Assembly (NCBI GenBank): GCA_002914845.1
Contig: JXTC01000255.1
Coordinates: 62,001-126,000 of the forward strand
Length of the DNA: 64,000 nucleotides
Reading direction: 5' to 3'
Source of the DNA: Trema orientale
Taxonomy: Eukaryota; Streptophyta; Magnoliopsida; Rosales; Cannabaceae
The notes below the pieces were generated by a model. The model did not search any database. It saw nothing but the letters and a program-made list of their open reading frames with translations, and was not told the origin of the DNA. Made by a program: the position numbers and the translations under genes. Shown piece by piece: positions 22,871-35,428 of this stretch (position 1 is the stretch's first letter; every line of letters starts with the position of its first letter).

Positions 22871-24269
22871 GGTTGAAACTTAACCTGCTTCTAATTACAA
22901 TCAATTATAGCATGATACTTTGTCAACCAATCCATACCCAATATTACATCAAAGTCTTATATATTTAGCACTAAAAATTAACATACAAACTTAACCTATC
23001 AATCAAAATCTCGCATGCCCTTAGAATCTGATTTGAAATGATATCATCCCCCAATGGAATGGTTACACTATAATTCACTTCTAAGCACTCAGGTGTTGTA
23101 CCCAATTTTCTCACAAATGCATTATATGCAAATGAATGTGTTGTGCCAGAATCTATTAATGCATTAGCAAGAATACCAGAAATTAAAATCTTACCTTCTA
23201 CAACTGATGGATCATATGCTGCTTGTTCTGCACTCATAGTGTACACTCGTCCCTGAACTTTCTTTTGATCTCCTTGTTGAATCATAGGACAATCTTTAGA
23301 ATAGTGACCTACTTTGTGACACTTGAAACATTGATTGGTACCTTTGAAACACTCTCCAGCATGAGACTTTCTACACTTGGTACAAGTGGGTTTAGTTGAG
23401 GTGGTACCTTATTCAATTTTAGGTCGCTTTGAATTTCCCGGTTTTTATTCATTTTTCTTCTGATCTCCCTGTCTCCATTGTTCACCTCTTGCAATAAAAG
23501 CTGCTTTCTTTTCATTTAATATCTTAAGTTGAGCTTGTTCTACTTTAAGAGCCATATCAATCACATCACTAAATTCTATAACCCTCACTACAATTACATC
23601 TCTGGAAATGTTTCCTCTCAAACCCCTCAAGAAGTACTCAACTTTCTCCTTGTTATCTTTTCTTATCCATGGGACAAACTGAGATAGTTCCTCATATTTT
23701 CTGATGTATTCCCCCACAGATTTATTTCCCTAATGCAGACGAAGAAACTCCTCAATCTTTACCGCCTTTGTTGTGCCATTGAAGTATTTCTAGTAGAACA
23801 GCTCTTTAAATGTATCCCACGTCAGATTCTGGGCAACTGGAGTTATTCTAATCGTCTCCCACCAGTTACGAGCTCTCATTTTCAGCATATAAACAGCACA
23901 TGACACTCTGTCCTCATCACTGAGTCTCATATATTCAAAGATAACTTCCAAGGATTTTATCCATTCCTCTGCTATATATGGATTAGCTCCACCCACAAAA
24001 TCTATAGGATGTTGCTTCCTAAATCTTTCATAGATTGGCTCAGAATTTTCTTGTCTTGAAGGAATCACTGGAGGTGGTAGTTGGTTTTGATTTCTCTCCA
24101 ACACGAGTCTCATCTGTTCCATCTACTCATTATGCATCCTTGCTTGCTCTCTAATTAAATTTGCCAAATTTTTGACCACATGACCCAAATCTTGCTCTAA
24201 TTGAGGTCTTTGTACATCTTGTGATCTTTCTTCTTCAGGTTGAATTCTAGCCTTTCTTTTAGGAGCCAT
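22871..24269 (-). pseudogene. gag: gag and aspartic protease (Tekay -)
   Basis: The start is the ATG at 24269 (MAPKRKARIQPEEE). A TAG at 24125 follows 48 codons later. The capsid domain is readable in 24122-23445 (PIDFVGGANPYIAEEWI, WDTFKELFY, VGEYIRKYEELSQFVP). Two zinc-knuckle-like clusters follow (CRKSHAGEC and CFKCHKVGHYSKDCP, about 23370-23290). The protease motif ALIDSGTTHSFAY is at about 23165-23130. Gag and protease are broken by several stops. Confidence 0.87.
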
Positions 24270-24460
24270 TAATCCTGTGTAGTGCCCTTTTTATAATTTA
24301 TTTTATACCCAGCTAATAATACACACATGGAACAATTATTTATGCACAATTAAGAAAATTAATCAGATAAACATATAAACATACCAGTTGACTGAGTCGC
24401 CATTCCAATACATGCTCATATGACTTTTTTCTGGTTGTCTGCAGAAACGTTTTAACCTCT

Positions 24461-24472
24461 GCTCTCATGCCA
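24461..24472 (-). other. Primer binding site (Tekay -)
   Basis: The minus strand reads 'tggcatgagagc', 10 of 12 identical to the initiator Met-tRNA PBS, just inside the 5' LTR end. Confidence 0.7.
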
Positions 24473-24476
24473 CAAC

Positions 24477-26537
24477 TGTAACACCTCTAGCTATACTATG
24501 TATAAATATGCTCATTTATATGTAGGAAAGCTAAGTAGTGCTAACTCGCTTTCATTAATCTTAGAAAAGTGGAAAGTAGAAGATAAATTTAAATTTTTAT
24601 GTTTGGTTTTGAAAACGTCTGTGATACACCTAATTTACATTGCAGTAATATATTCTTGGATTTACCCTTAAGGGATTTCACCATATTTACCTACTAGATC
24701 ATCAAGATAAGAACAACACATTTCTTTGAATTAAACTGTCTTTAAGGTACAAAATTCTTATGGAAACCATAACCTGTAAATAATTAATTTGTCCAAAAAA
24801 AAAATATGATATGCCTCATAAAAATGATATGAACAATTTTCAAATATATAACATGTAATGTCACAAATATATCACCATTAACATATATAATCATATACAT
24901 ATGTCTTTGTGATGCTAGAGTGGAATTTCCACTTACGTTGAGTCTTTAATGGAAAGAAAGTGAAAGTAGACTTTCTCTGTCTTTCAAGAAGCTTGATGTG
25001 TTTGTATCCTATTTTATATCATTTCAATCTCAATTATTATCAAGAATAACTATCAAGATTATCAATGACTTGTTTATATAGCAATTAAGCTACTAAAAAC
25101 TTATGGATCATATTGTATGTTCATTGATTATAAAAGGATACGATTTCAGTTTCATACTTTTCGTTCCTCATAGCACATAAACATAACAGTGAATCCATTT
25201 ACTAATTGTATTTGTAGATATTAGTGCAATTGGAATATATTACATCAGCAAGAATTATTTATAATTTGCTAATAATTGAACTCTACAATTCTTAATTAAT
25301 CAAGTCATGTTACAATTTCGGTAGGAGTTTCTCAATTTTAGCATCTTAGTATTACATGTGTGAATTAAATCAAAAACTCATATGACATAATTAACTATAA
25401 CCTGAAACTAAAGTTATATATGTCGTAGCCATAGAGATAACATTACAAACTCTTAAATACTCCTTATATTAATATTAAATAAATACGGAGCTTCAGGTTA
25501 ATAGTTTTTTTGTTTACAAATTCAATTTTTCATAAGAAAAAAAATTGATTAATACTAATATATGACAAGTTACTATCCATGATAAAGAAAACTAAGACAT
25601 AAAAGTTGATCCTAAATTCTATTCTGTGCCCACATCAATGATTATTCATGTATATAATCAAAACAAAAAAAAAAATTATACAATAATTATACCTCTGTTT
25701 AAGAATTTTATTGTGAATTAGTTTTCATGAAATATTCAGTGGACATATACACGTTCATAGGAAAAGAACCAAAACAAAAAGGTACTAACCTTGCAGTACA
25801 AATGAGAAATTTAGGAGTATATAACTAGTCTATGGGTAAAGAGAAATATTGGTGAAGAGGCTCATTTACGAGCAAAGGCAGCTCGGTTTCTATTCGATCA
25901 AAGGCAGCTATGTAACTTTTTTTTTTTTTAATTATAGGTAAAATTAAGTCGGTAGAATTTGGAACATTTGACTTCATAAACAATATGGCACAAGTCGGTT
26001 AATAAGTTTGTAGAGAACCAATGAATAACAGTAATTAACTAAAACTTAGTATATTCATGTATATCATGTAAATATCAAAGGAGGAATATTTACACGTTAA
26101 TCTAGGTACACTTTATATTATACTAAAACATAGTGGAGCAAAATTATTTTATATAATACTGATTTTGATACTTGTTAACTAGACACTTCTTAGTCAAAGT
26201 GATAATTCGTACTAAACATATCTAGTCTTATATATGTAGATTATATTAATCTCCACCTAATCAAATTATAATAAAATAATATTATAGAATTTATCTAGAA
26301 TTATGTAAACCTATTGATCACAAACACATCAATTCTTCTTGAGTTCAGAAATCGATCCTTTCACTATACATAAAAACTTTAAAAACAATATTTCTAGTTA
26401 GTCAATTAAACACATTTTAATTTTAATATTTGCTTATTTAAACATTTGTGTCCTAAAAATAAATATATACATGCTAAGATAACATGCAAAAATATTACTA
26501 TTGGCAAGATATACTTGTGAGAATTTTGCGCACTACA
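24477..26537 (-). repeat. 5' LTR of minus-strand Tekay, full length
   Basis: On the plus strand it runs TGTAACACC to GCACTACA, 2061 bases, with TG/CA ends in either orientation. Bases 26098-26537 match the truncated partner at 19341-19781. The remainder is AT-rich noncoding LTR sequence in which I see no gene. Its right edge sits in the copia A LTR. Confidence 0.85.
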
Positions 26538-27443
26538 AAAATAGCTCTCGGATATTTTCGGCAGACCGATTCCCATTTTTGGTCTACGGATTCTCTGTTC
26601 AATTATTGACTGATTTTCAAATTCGAACATTACAACAGTTCTTTCAACGGCAAGTATTTTTGGTTGACTAAAAACCCACTTTCGATCTGTCGAAAATGAC
26701 AGATTGTCTGTCAAACGGTTATAAACAGCTAGTTTTCATTCAAGTCTATAAATAGAAGCTTTTTTAATACTTGAAACAACTTTTGAACATTCCTACATTG
26801 CTTTAAACATACTTTCAAACTGTTCAAATCATCTTTTGTGAATCAAATTTTCAAATTCACTTTTTCACAAAAATCAATTGAGCCAAACTAGATCATATCT
26901 TGTGTTCCCATTTGTTCTCCCTAGGCCTACCTTGTATCAATCTTTTTATTATAGAGATTCTAGTTAAGTGTTTCAACAAAACAAAAACCAAATTACATTT
27001 GTGAGATGAGGTTGATACCGGATTCATAAACAACCCAGTTTAGGTGAGATTGGCACCGGAGTCTAAACAATCTGAGTTAGGCGTGATAGAGCCAGATTCA
27101 ATCCTATTGTAAAGGCAGAGTGTGCCTAAGGAGAAACCGCTCATTGTTAAAATGGACAGTCTAGCCCATTCTCTTGATCCAATAGTGGAAAGCTCGAAGC
27201 GGATTGCCAAGAGCCGGGGACGTAGATAAACCGTCGTGTTTCTTGAACCTCGTAAAGATAGTATTTACATTTCTCGATCTCTATCTCTTTAGTTTATTTA
27301 TCTTGAGCTTGTACATGCAATTTAGCTATTTTTACTTGTTATTGCTTTTACTTGTTAAATTTATTGTTTGTCAACGAAAGTTTGCAAAAATTTTTAAAAC
27401 CTAATTAATCCCCCCTCTTGGGTTAGCTAATCTTGGGCTAACA
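26538..27443 (+). repeat. 5' LTR of copia A (interrupted)
   Basis: It starts at 'aaaatagctctcgg', which matches the 3' LTR about 440 bases from its start, and ends GGGCTAACA at 27443. The missing 440 bases would lie left of the Tekay insertion and are absent. Its right part is closely similar to the reverse complement of 32380-33240, supporting that both belong to one element. Confidence 0.85.
26746..26755 (+). promoter_or_regulatory. TATA box of copia A 5' LTR
   Basis: 'ctataaatag' occupies the same LTR position as in copia C (18591). It would drive transcription toward gag. Confidence 0.6.
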
Positions 27444-27445
27444 AT

Positions 27446-27457
27446 TGGTATCAGAGC
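27446..27457 (+). other. Primer binding site of copia A
   Basis: 'tggtatcagagc' begins three bases after the LTR end, a perfect initiator Met-tRNA PBS. Confidence 0.88.
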
Positions 27458-27500
27458 TTGGTTCTCAAATTTTTTAAACTTAACCATTTTTGAGATAACT

Positions 27501-29160
27501 TGCCCAACTAACTTTTCTTTTCAATATGAGGGGTTGTCTCCATCCAAACCCCTATTTTTCAGTGGAAATGATTTTAACTATTGGAGAAGTCGTATGGATA
27601 CATACCTTAGGTCTATTAATTTTAATTTATGGTATATTGTCATAAAAGGTCCATTGAAAATTAGATTGTTAACGGAGTAGATTTAGAAAAGGATATTGAG
27701 GAATATGATGAAAAAGATAAAATCTCCTTTACCAAAAATGGAAACGTTAGAAACATTCTTATGTGTGGTCTAGATAGGAATATATATAATAATGTTGGAA
27801 AAGCTAAGGATGCTCATGAATTGTAGAATATGTTTGAAGTATCATATCAAGGAACTAAATCCATAAAGGAAACTAGAATTAATATTTTCACTAGAAATTA
27901 TGAGTTGTTCAAAATGGAAAAGAATGAATCTATTTCTCAAATGTTTACTAGATTTACCTCTATCATTAACTCTCTTGGTACTTTAGGAAAAACCTTTCCA
28001 AATGGTGAGTTGGTGAGTAAGATTCTTAGAAGTCTTCCTCGAGCATAAAGAAGCAAGGTGGTGGCCATTTAAAAAGCAAAGGATCTTAGCAAGCTTCCTT
28101 TTGAAGAACTTATGGGTTCTCTCATGACCCGTGAAATTCTTATGAAGGAAACAAACGAAGATGAAAGAGAGGAAAAGAAAAAGAAAGGAATTGCTCTTAA
28201 AGCTGCCTTACAAGAAAGCGATGAGGAAGAAGAAGAATTTACAAATAGTGAGCTTGAAGATATTGCCTTACTTACAAAAAAATACAAAAAGTACTTAAAT
28301 TTCAAAAAGAAGAACTTCAAGAAGAACACCAAAGGCAATGACTATCGAGAGAAGAAAATGAAGGATGATCCCATCACATACTTTGAATGCAAAAAATGAG
28401 TCACATGAAGAATGAATGTCCCTTAAGAAGAAAAATGAAAAAGACGGCAATGAAGGCCACTTGGGATGATAGTGAAGAAGAAGAATCCGAAGGAGAAGAA
28501 CAAGAAGAAATTGCCAACATGTACTTCATGACTATGGATAATGAGGTAAGCTCTCTCGAACCCAAAAATGATTTTCTTGATTATAGTGATACTAGTAGTA
28601 ATTTTAGTGAAAATGATAGTGATTGTGATTTATCATATAAAGGTCTATTGAGTGATTTTGATGATTTGCACAAAAACTATAAAAAAAAACTCATTTTTAA
28701 GAACAATGCTCTTAAAAAGAAAATTATTAGTCTGTCAAAAATAGTTGATGAGTTTACAAAAGAAAAGGAAGTGAAATTACCTTGTAGTAATTATGATGTT
28801 TTGTCAAAAGAAAACACTTCTTTAAATGAACTTGACCAAAATTTTCCACAAATTTACAAACGGAAAGAAAAATTTTGATATGACGCTTGGTGAACAAAAA
28901 TGCATTTTTGACAAAAGAGGTATTGGGTACAAATCTTTTATAAAACAAAAATACCTCAAAAACTATTTTGTGAAAGCTAATACTAGTGAAACCAAGCACA
29001 CTTGCACTTATTGCAATCAAAATGGACATACTAGTTTTTCATGCTTTGTGAAGAAAAATGCATATTTTGGTGAAAAACTAGATTGGGTACCAAAAGAATC
29101 TAGAACTAACACTCAAAGACCCAAATTAGTATGGGTACTAAAAAATAAAGTTTGATTCTT
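27501..29160 (+). pseudogene. gag: gag of copia A
   Basis: The start codon, ATG in copia C, is ATA here (near 27501). The N-terminal domain shows FSGNDFNYWRSRMDTYL and FNLWYIVIKGP at about 27560-27660, the pattern of SIRE-lineage gag. Open stretches 27830-28048, 28112-28399 and 28387-28878 hold the rest, with a very acidic region (ESDEEEEEF). The zinc knuckle near 28385-28420 has a TGA within it (KK then SHMKNECP). Several further stops occur. Gag packages element RNA into particles; this copy cannot be translated through. Confidence 0.85.
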
Positions 29161-31353
29161 ATTTGTAGGTACAAAAGAAGAAGAACTTTTGGTTCTTAGA
29201 TAGTGGTTGCTCTAAACATATGACCAGTAACTTCTCCTTGCTTTCGTCATTCATAAGAAGAAATTGAGGACATGTTACTTTTGGAGACAATGCTAAAAGT
29301 AAAATTTTGAGTATAGGTAACATTGATACTTTCCTCTCCTATTATAGAAAATGTTTCACTTGTTGATAGTCTTAAACACAATTTGCTTAGTATAAGTCAA
29401 TTTTATGATAAAAGTTATCGAGTTATTTTTGAGCCTTCTAAATGCTTAATTGAGGATACTTGTTCAGAAGAAATCATTTTTGAAGGAGAAAGAAAAGATA
29501 ATATTTATACCATTGATATTGAAAAATATTTTAACCAAGATAAATATTTTTCGGTTTCAAAAGATGATTCTTGGCTTTAGTATAGATTACTTGGGTATGC
29601 TAGTATGAATACTATTTCTAAACTTTCAAAGAAAAACCTTGTTAATGGTTTACTTAGTTTATTTTTTGAAAAAGACAAGGTTTGTGATGCATGTCAATTT
29701 GGAAAACAAGTAAAAAACTCTTTTAAATCCAAAAATGCCATTAATACTTCTAGACCCTTGCAACTACTTCACATGGATTTATTTGGACCATCAAGAGTAG
29801 CTAGTCTTGGTGGAAGACATTATGCTTTTGTGATAGTTGATGATTTTTCAAAATTAACTTGGGTTCTATTTATTGCTCATAAAAATAATGTTTTAAATGT
29901 GCTTACTATCTTTTGTAAGAAAGTACAAAATGAAAAAGGTTATACCATCACATCTATTAGAAGTGATCATAGTGGCGAGTTTGAAAATGAAGAAATGGAA
30001 GCTTTTGTTTACAAAAATTATTTTGATCAGAACTTTTCAGCTCTTAGAACTCCACAACAAAATGGAGTTATAGAAAAAAAGAATAGAACCCTACAAGAAA
30101 TGGCAAGAAGTATACTAAATAAAAATGGTTTGCCAAAATACTTTTAGGGCAAAGCAGTTAGTACTGTTTGTCATATTGTGAATAGAGTTATGATAATGCC
30201 AATTTTGAACAAGACACCTTATGAGCTTTGAAAAGGTAGAAAACCCAACATTGGTTATTTTAAACTTTTTGGTTGCAAATGCTTTATCTTAAACACAAAG
30301 GATAATTTGGGTAAATTTGACTCAAAATTCGATGTTGGTATTTTTCTTAGCTATCCTACTACTAATAAGGCTTATAGAGTTTTGAATAAAAGAATATTGG
30401 TAGTAGAAGAATCTATACATGTTATTTTTTATGAGTCTAACACTCTCTATGAGGAGATAAAATTAGATGATGATGATGTTGTAGGTTTAGAACCAAGCTC
30501 AAGTGAGTCAAGTGCCAATGAGAAAACTAATGAAGAAAATGGCATCTAAGTACAACAAGATCTTAAGGAAGAAAAGGAAAGTGAAAATAGTAACACTCTT
30601 ACTCTTCCTTAAGATTTAAAATTTAACTATGCTCATCCTAAAGACCAAATTCTAGATGACCCCTTACAAGGAGTCAAGACTAGAGCATCACTTAGGAATA
30701 TTTGCAATAACATGGCTTTTATCTCTCAAATTGAACCAAAAACTTTTAAAGATGCCGAAAATAATGAATCATAGATTTTAGCTGTACAAGAAGAATCAAA
30801 TCAATTTGAAATAAGTGATGTTTGGGAATTAGTTCCAAGAACTAAGGACCAATCAATTATTGGGACTAAATGGGTCTTTAGAAATAAAGTAGATAAGTAT
30901 AGGGTGATTGGGAGAAACAAAGCTAGATTACTGGCTCAAGGTTTCAATCAAGAAGAAGGTATTGATTATGAAGAAATCTTCGCATCCGTAGCAATATTAG
31001 AATCCATAAGGATGCTCTTAGCATTTGCATGTCATAAAGACTTCATATTATACCAAATGGATGTTAAGAATGTATTTCTAAATGGATACATTTTAGAAGA
31101 AGTGTATGTAACCCAACCCCCCGATTTTCAAAATCATAAGTATTCGGATCATATTTTTAAATTAAAAAAGGCTCTTTATGGTTTAAAGCATGCTCCTAGA
31201 GCTTGGTATAATAGATTGAGTAAATTTTTTATTTTAAATAGTTTTACTATGGGAAAAGTAGATGCCACTCTTTTTATAAAAAGAAAAAAGGGAGAAATGA
31301 TTATAGTTCAAATTTATATTGATGACATTGTATTTGGTGCTATTAATGATTCT
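29161..31353 (+). pseudogene. pol: pol 5' part of copia A: protease, integrase, RT
   Basis: The protease motif FLDSGCSKHMTSNFS is at about 29192-29236. The pre-integrase segment has LVNGLLSLFFEKDKVCDACQ (29638-29697). The integrase core is in 29605-30147: LLHMDLFGPSRVAS, IRSDHSGEFENEE and TPQQNGVIEKKNRT carry the D,D,E positions. RT begins near 30850 (TKWVFRNKVD) and includes LYQMDVKNVFLNG, ALYGLKHAPRAWY and the active site QIYIDDIVFG (31312-31341). Copia integrase precedes RT, as here. Stops at 29578, 30145, 30547 and 30773 break the frame. Copia sequence ends at 31353 inside RT. Confidence 0.9.
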
Positions 31354-32379
31354 GCCAAATTAGATCATATTCTGATGGTTGGTAGATCTAGGTCAAATCA
31401 TCAAGGATTTGGATTTAAAGGTCAGAGCTCGAATTCAAAAACTATTTTTGTTAAAAGTTCTCTTTCTAACCTGGTTGCAGGAACCATTAGTATTGTTACA
31501 ACACAGAAGAAGCCTCATGTTGTAACTGCACCAATTCCAGTTTCTGAAAAATAGACTAATGTTACAACACGAAAATCTGCTGTTGCAACTCGAGATAATC
31601 CAACAGGATTTATTTCAATAAGAAATCATGGTAAGTTTGTTCCAATTTGTCATTTTTATGGTGTAAAAGATCACATCAGACCTAAGTGTTTTACTATGAG
31701 AAACTTTTTAAACAATAATTACTATTCTCATGAAGTTATGTTTCAAAGAAAACACCAAAGAAAAAGATTGAATTGTCAAGAAAAACAAGAAAATTTTGGG
31801 TTAAAAAATTTGAATTAAATTATTTTGGATCTTTTACTTGTTTTAGATCTTGTGCTAGTAATGATTGGTATTTCGATAGTAGTTGTTCCAGGTACATGAC
31901 ATATGATAAATCTATTCTTGTTGACTACAAGGTTGACACTGGTGGTGTTGTAACATTCGGTGATGGTGCAAAGAAAAGAGTTCTTGGAAAAGGAACTCTT
32001 AATGTTTAAGGTTTTCCTAAATTTAAGAATGTTTTGTACGTAGAGGGACTTATGGCTAATTTAATCAGCATAAGTAAAATTGGTGATTTAAATTTTAATG
32101 TCAATTTCACTCGTGATAAATGTGTTATTGTTGATGAATGTGGTAAATCAGTTTTAGAAGGTTTTAGATCAAAGGATAATTACTATACTATGACAAAATT
32201 ACATTCATGTAATAAGACATCTATAAATGAATCTGATTTTCAGCATGAAAAATTAGGACATTTAAATTTTAAAATGTTGCAGAAACTTGCCAATTCAGAT
32301 GCAGTCCGTGTCTTATCTAAACTGGGTAAGAAATCGCAAGGTGTTTGTGGTCCTTGTCAGATGGGTAAACATGTAAATC
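31354..32379 (+). pseudogene. Copia B fragment: gag end, protease, pre-integrase
   Basis: A different Ty1/copia reading frame begins abruptly with KLDHILMVGRSRSNHQGFG, a gag C-terminal segment. A zinc-knuckle relic CHFYGVKDHIRPKC (31650-31695) has lost its second Cys. The protease shows DWYFDSSCSRYMTYD (31863-31908). The pre-integrase domain has FQHEKLGHLNFKMLQKLA and QGVCGPCQMGKH (32240-32370). It is cut at 32379 by the copia A LTR, so it was probably the insertion target of copia A; the flanking 'aaatc' (32375-32379) is the candidate target duplication. One TAA at about 31552 and another near 32008 are in frame. Confidence 0.82.
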
Positions 32380-33678
32380 TGTTAGCCCAAGATTAGCTAA
32401 CCCAAGAGGGGATGAATTAGGTTTTAAAAACTTTTGCAAACTTTTCTTGACAAACAAGTACATTTAATAAGTAAAAGCAATAATAAGAAAAAATAGCTAA
32501 ATTGCATGTACAAGCTCAAGATAAATAAATTAAAAAGATAGGGATAGAGAAATACAAACACTATCTTTATGAGGTTCAATAAACACGACGGTTTATCTAC
32601 GTCCCCGGCTCTTGGCAATCCGCTTCGAGCTTTCCACTATCGGATCAGAAGAATGGGCTTGACTGACCCTTTTATACAACGAGTGGTTTCTTCTTAGGCA
32701 CACTCTCACCTTTACAATAGGATTGAATCTGGCTCTATTATGCCTAGCTCGGATTGTTTAGACTCCGGTGCCAATCTCACCTAAACTGGGTTGTTTATGA
32801 ATCCGGTGTCAACCTCATATCACGAATGTAATTTGGTTTTTGTTTTGTTGACACACTCAACTAGAATCTCTCTAATAAAAAGATTGATACAAGGTAGGCC
32901 TAGAGAGAATAAATGGAAGCACAAAATATAATCTAGTTTAGCTCAATTGATTTTTGTGAAAAAGTAGATTTAAAAATTTGATTCATAAAAGATGATTTGA
33001 ACACTTTAAAAGTATGTTTAAAGCAATGTACTTGAACAAAAACTAGCCGTTTATAATCGTTTGACAGACAATCTGTCATTCTCAGTAGACCAAAAGTGAG
33101 TTTTCTATCGTCCGAAATTACTAGCCGTTGAAAGTGTGGTTGTAACGATCGAATTTGAAAATCTTTCAAAAATTAGACAGAGAATCGGTAGACCGAAAAT
33201 GGGAATCGGTCTACCGAAAATACCCGAAGGCTATTTTTTATTTTTATTCCAAGTTTTTTTCAATTATCTTCAAAACGTGACTTTATAAATTGATTTATTA
33301 TGTCATATAGGAACTATAGAAATTCATATATCAATTTAAAAGCTTGTATATAATAAATTTTATATTTTAATTTGAGATAAATAGGTTTGGCAGTTTTTCT
33401 TTGAAAATTTCCAATTTTATGAAAAATTTGAGTCATTACGATCATATAATGTGTAAACCAATATTCAAGTATAAGAATTAAAAATATAACCTTTGCTAGT
33501 CTAGGTCTTGTAATCTTGAACTTTGTCTTCAAGTTCTTTTCCATAATCCAACTTGAATGTCTTGTGATTCTTTCAATTTAATTTGCTACACACTCAAGTG
33601 GATTATTAGTCCTTAATCATATATTTGTTAACTTAAAAATAAGAGTGTATGATTGATGATACAAAGCATGAGTCAACA
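32380..33678 (-). repeat. 3' LTR of copia A, inverted
   Basis: On the minus strand it starts TGTTGACTCATGC (33678) and ends GGGCTAACA (32380), 1299 bases, close to the 1288 of copia C. A polypurine tract lies immediately outside its start. It is the reverse complement of the 26538-27443 LTR over their common part. Confidence 0.88.
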
Positions 33679-34224
33679 ATCTCCCACTTTTTGATGATAA
33701 CAAACATTTGATTTAAAAAGGAGTGAGGAATGCAAAATAAGTAAAGATAAGCGTCCTTACAAAATTTTGTATGCTCCCCCTCAAAATATACTTAATAAAA
33801 GGAGAGTAAAACTCCCCCTTAAACTTATAGAGTATACATATTTTGAATATTTTGCTCATGGATACCAATTGTGAATAATTTAGCTCATACCAATTGTGTG
33901 AAGAAAGTATAGAAACCAAGTTTATACCAATTATTTATAGATAAAGAAAGACCAAATTGATACCAATAGAAATTATTTAAATCAAAATTCACACACATTC
34001 TTACATATTCTTCTCCCCCTTTTGATATTGTCAAAAAAAAAATCCACAAGAAGGAAGAGTAAAACAAATATAATATCCAATGTAAAGCAAATATAAAACA
34101 AGGAGTTCATACAATGAAATTCAAGCATAGAAAAAATAAACATAGAGTTCATACATGAAATAACCAAAATAAATTCAAGAGTGTAAAACATGAAGCACAC
34201 AAAAAAAAGAAAAAAAAAAACTGT
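33679..34224 (-). other. Polypurine tract and 3' noncoding region of copia A
   Basis: The minus strand at 33698-33679 reads 'atcatcaaaaagtgggagat', the SIRE/Maximus-type polypurine tract. Further upstream are two other G-rich strings, 'aggggagtttt' and 'tgagggggagcat' (33770-33815), and 'caaaagggggagaag' near 34010, which look like duplicated or relic polypurine tracts. The same arrangement occurs in copia D (53640-54720). No gene is seen. Confidence 0.7.
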
Positions 34225-35428
34225 GGAGGAGGAAAATGCTCAAAGAACGACTGCATCATTCGCATCATCTCGTGCTGTTGATCTTGAATAATCTGAAACT
34301 GTCATTCTTGATGTTGTCGAACTGAGTTGACATCAGCTGATAGAATCTGGAAGTGCTCAAGCTCAGTGTCATGTAGATGCTAGATGTTAAGCTGGATGGT
34401 GTTGAGGTGTTCTGACAGACTATTGAAGGCTTCAGTGTCGTCAAGTCGTTGTGCAGGAGTGTCCTAAGCATGAGTGCCCTCATGAGCGCCTTCAGCAGTT
34501 CTAGCATCACTACCACCAGCTTCTTATTGAGCTCTTGTCCCTTGATCATGTCCTTGCTTGGTTTTTGGCCACCCATTTATTGTTGATGAAACTGAAGCCC
34601 ATAAGACTGAAGGTCTTGTTATTGATCTCAACATCTATGGCCCATGGTTTACGCTCGGCCTCATCAAAGGTTAGGATGTTGAAATGTTGGAAGATGCGAG
34701 TGAGTAGGAAACCATAAGGAAGAGAGGATCTCCTATTCTCTATAGCATTGATCATCTCATGAAGGATAAAATAGGGTAAATTTAACTTTCTTCTAACAAG
34801 AATGGAATCAACAAAACCAAGATCACGGAAGGTGGGTGCATCCCTATGACCACCTCTAGGAATCATGTTTTGAGACATAAACTGAGAAAGAATCCTAGCC
34901 TCTAAAGTAAGATTAGTGACATGAGGCTTGGGTTGGAAACTGTCAGGAGAACAGACTCGCAGTAAAGCTTGTCGAGGGTCAAAATCCTCAATCATAGGCC
35001 AAATGATAGTTATAGGAAATTTGTAACCACCCAAAGGTAAATTCAAAATATCAGCTAGGAGTTGTTTAGTAACTTCAAAATCTATTCCCTTAAGAGAACC
35101 ATAGATTGCATTTTGACCCCTAGAGATATTGGTACTAGCATAAAATCCTCGGACTAACCTAGGATACCCTTTCTCTCTAATAGAGCAGAATTCAGTCCAT
35201 CTCATATTTTCTATGTAATCAAGTAATTTTACATAGGTTAGGTCTCTAAAATTGAAGGTTATATCACAAATAATGCTCTTCTTAAAAAAAAATTCTTTGT
35301 ATCTAGATATAATAGCAGGAGATTCTAAGAGAGAAATGTCTAGCCTTAATGCGTTGTTCAGACTCCTCAGGATGAATTTTCTTACCCTTATACCTTGGAC
35401 TTTCCCTTCTAGGAGCCATTGGATCAAA
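34225..35428 (-). pseudogene. Third ORF of copia A: plant-transposon-protein-like domain with coiled-coil tail
   Basis: The largest open stretch is 35466-34546 on the minus strand. A more natural start is the Met at about 35434 or 35419 (MAPRRESPRYKGKK) in another frame; a frameshift near 35350 joins it to the main frame. The core contains RLVRGFYASTN, GIDFEVTKQLLADILNLP and ILHEMINAIENRRSSLPYGF, which resembles the 'putative plant transposon protein' domain (Pfam PF20167 as I remember it). After the stop at 34546, a shifted frame to 34225 is hydrophilic and rich in Gln, Leu and His (DTELEHFQILSADVNSVRQH), suggesting a coiled coil. No transmembrane segment is evident. It sits between RNase H and the 3' LTR in the sense direction, where SIRE elements carry their extra ORF. 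Function unknown. Confidence 0.65.

Larger units (their letters stand above)
19341..26537 (-). mobile_element. Ty3/gypsy chromovirus, Tekay-like, minus strand
   Basis: Read on the minus strand: 5' LTR (26537-24477), PBS, gag, protease, RT, RNase H, integrase with chromodomain-like tail, polypurine tract, truncated 3' LTR (19781-19341). The 5' LTR interrupts the copia A LTR at 26537/26538. The 3' LTR keeps only its first 440 of about 2060 bases and then joins copia C gag, so a deletion removed one end of the element and its flank. Internal decay is similar to the plus-strand Tekay copy, but the LTR sequences differ, so they are different families. Confidence 0.9.
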
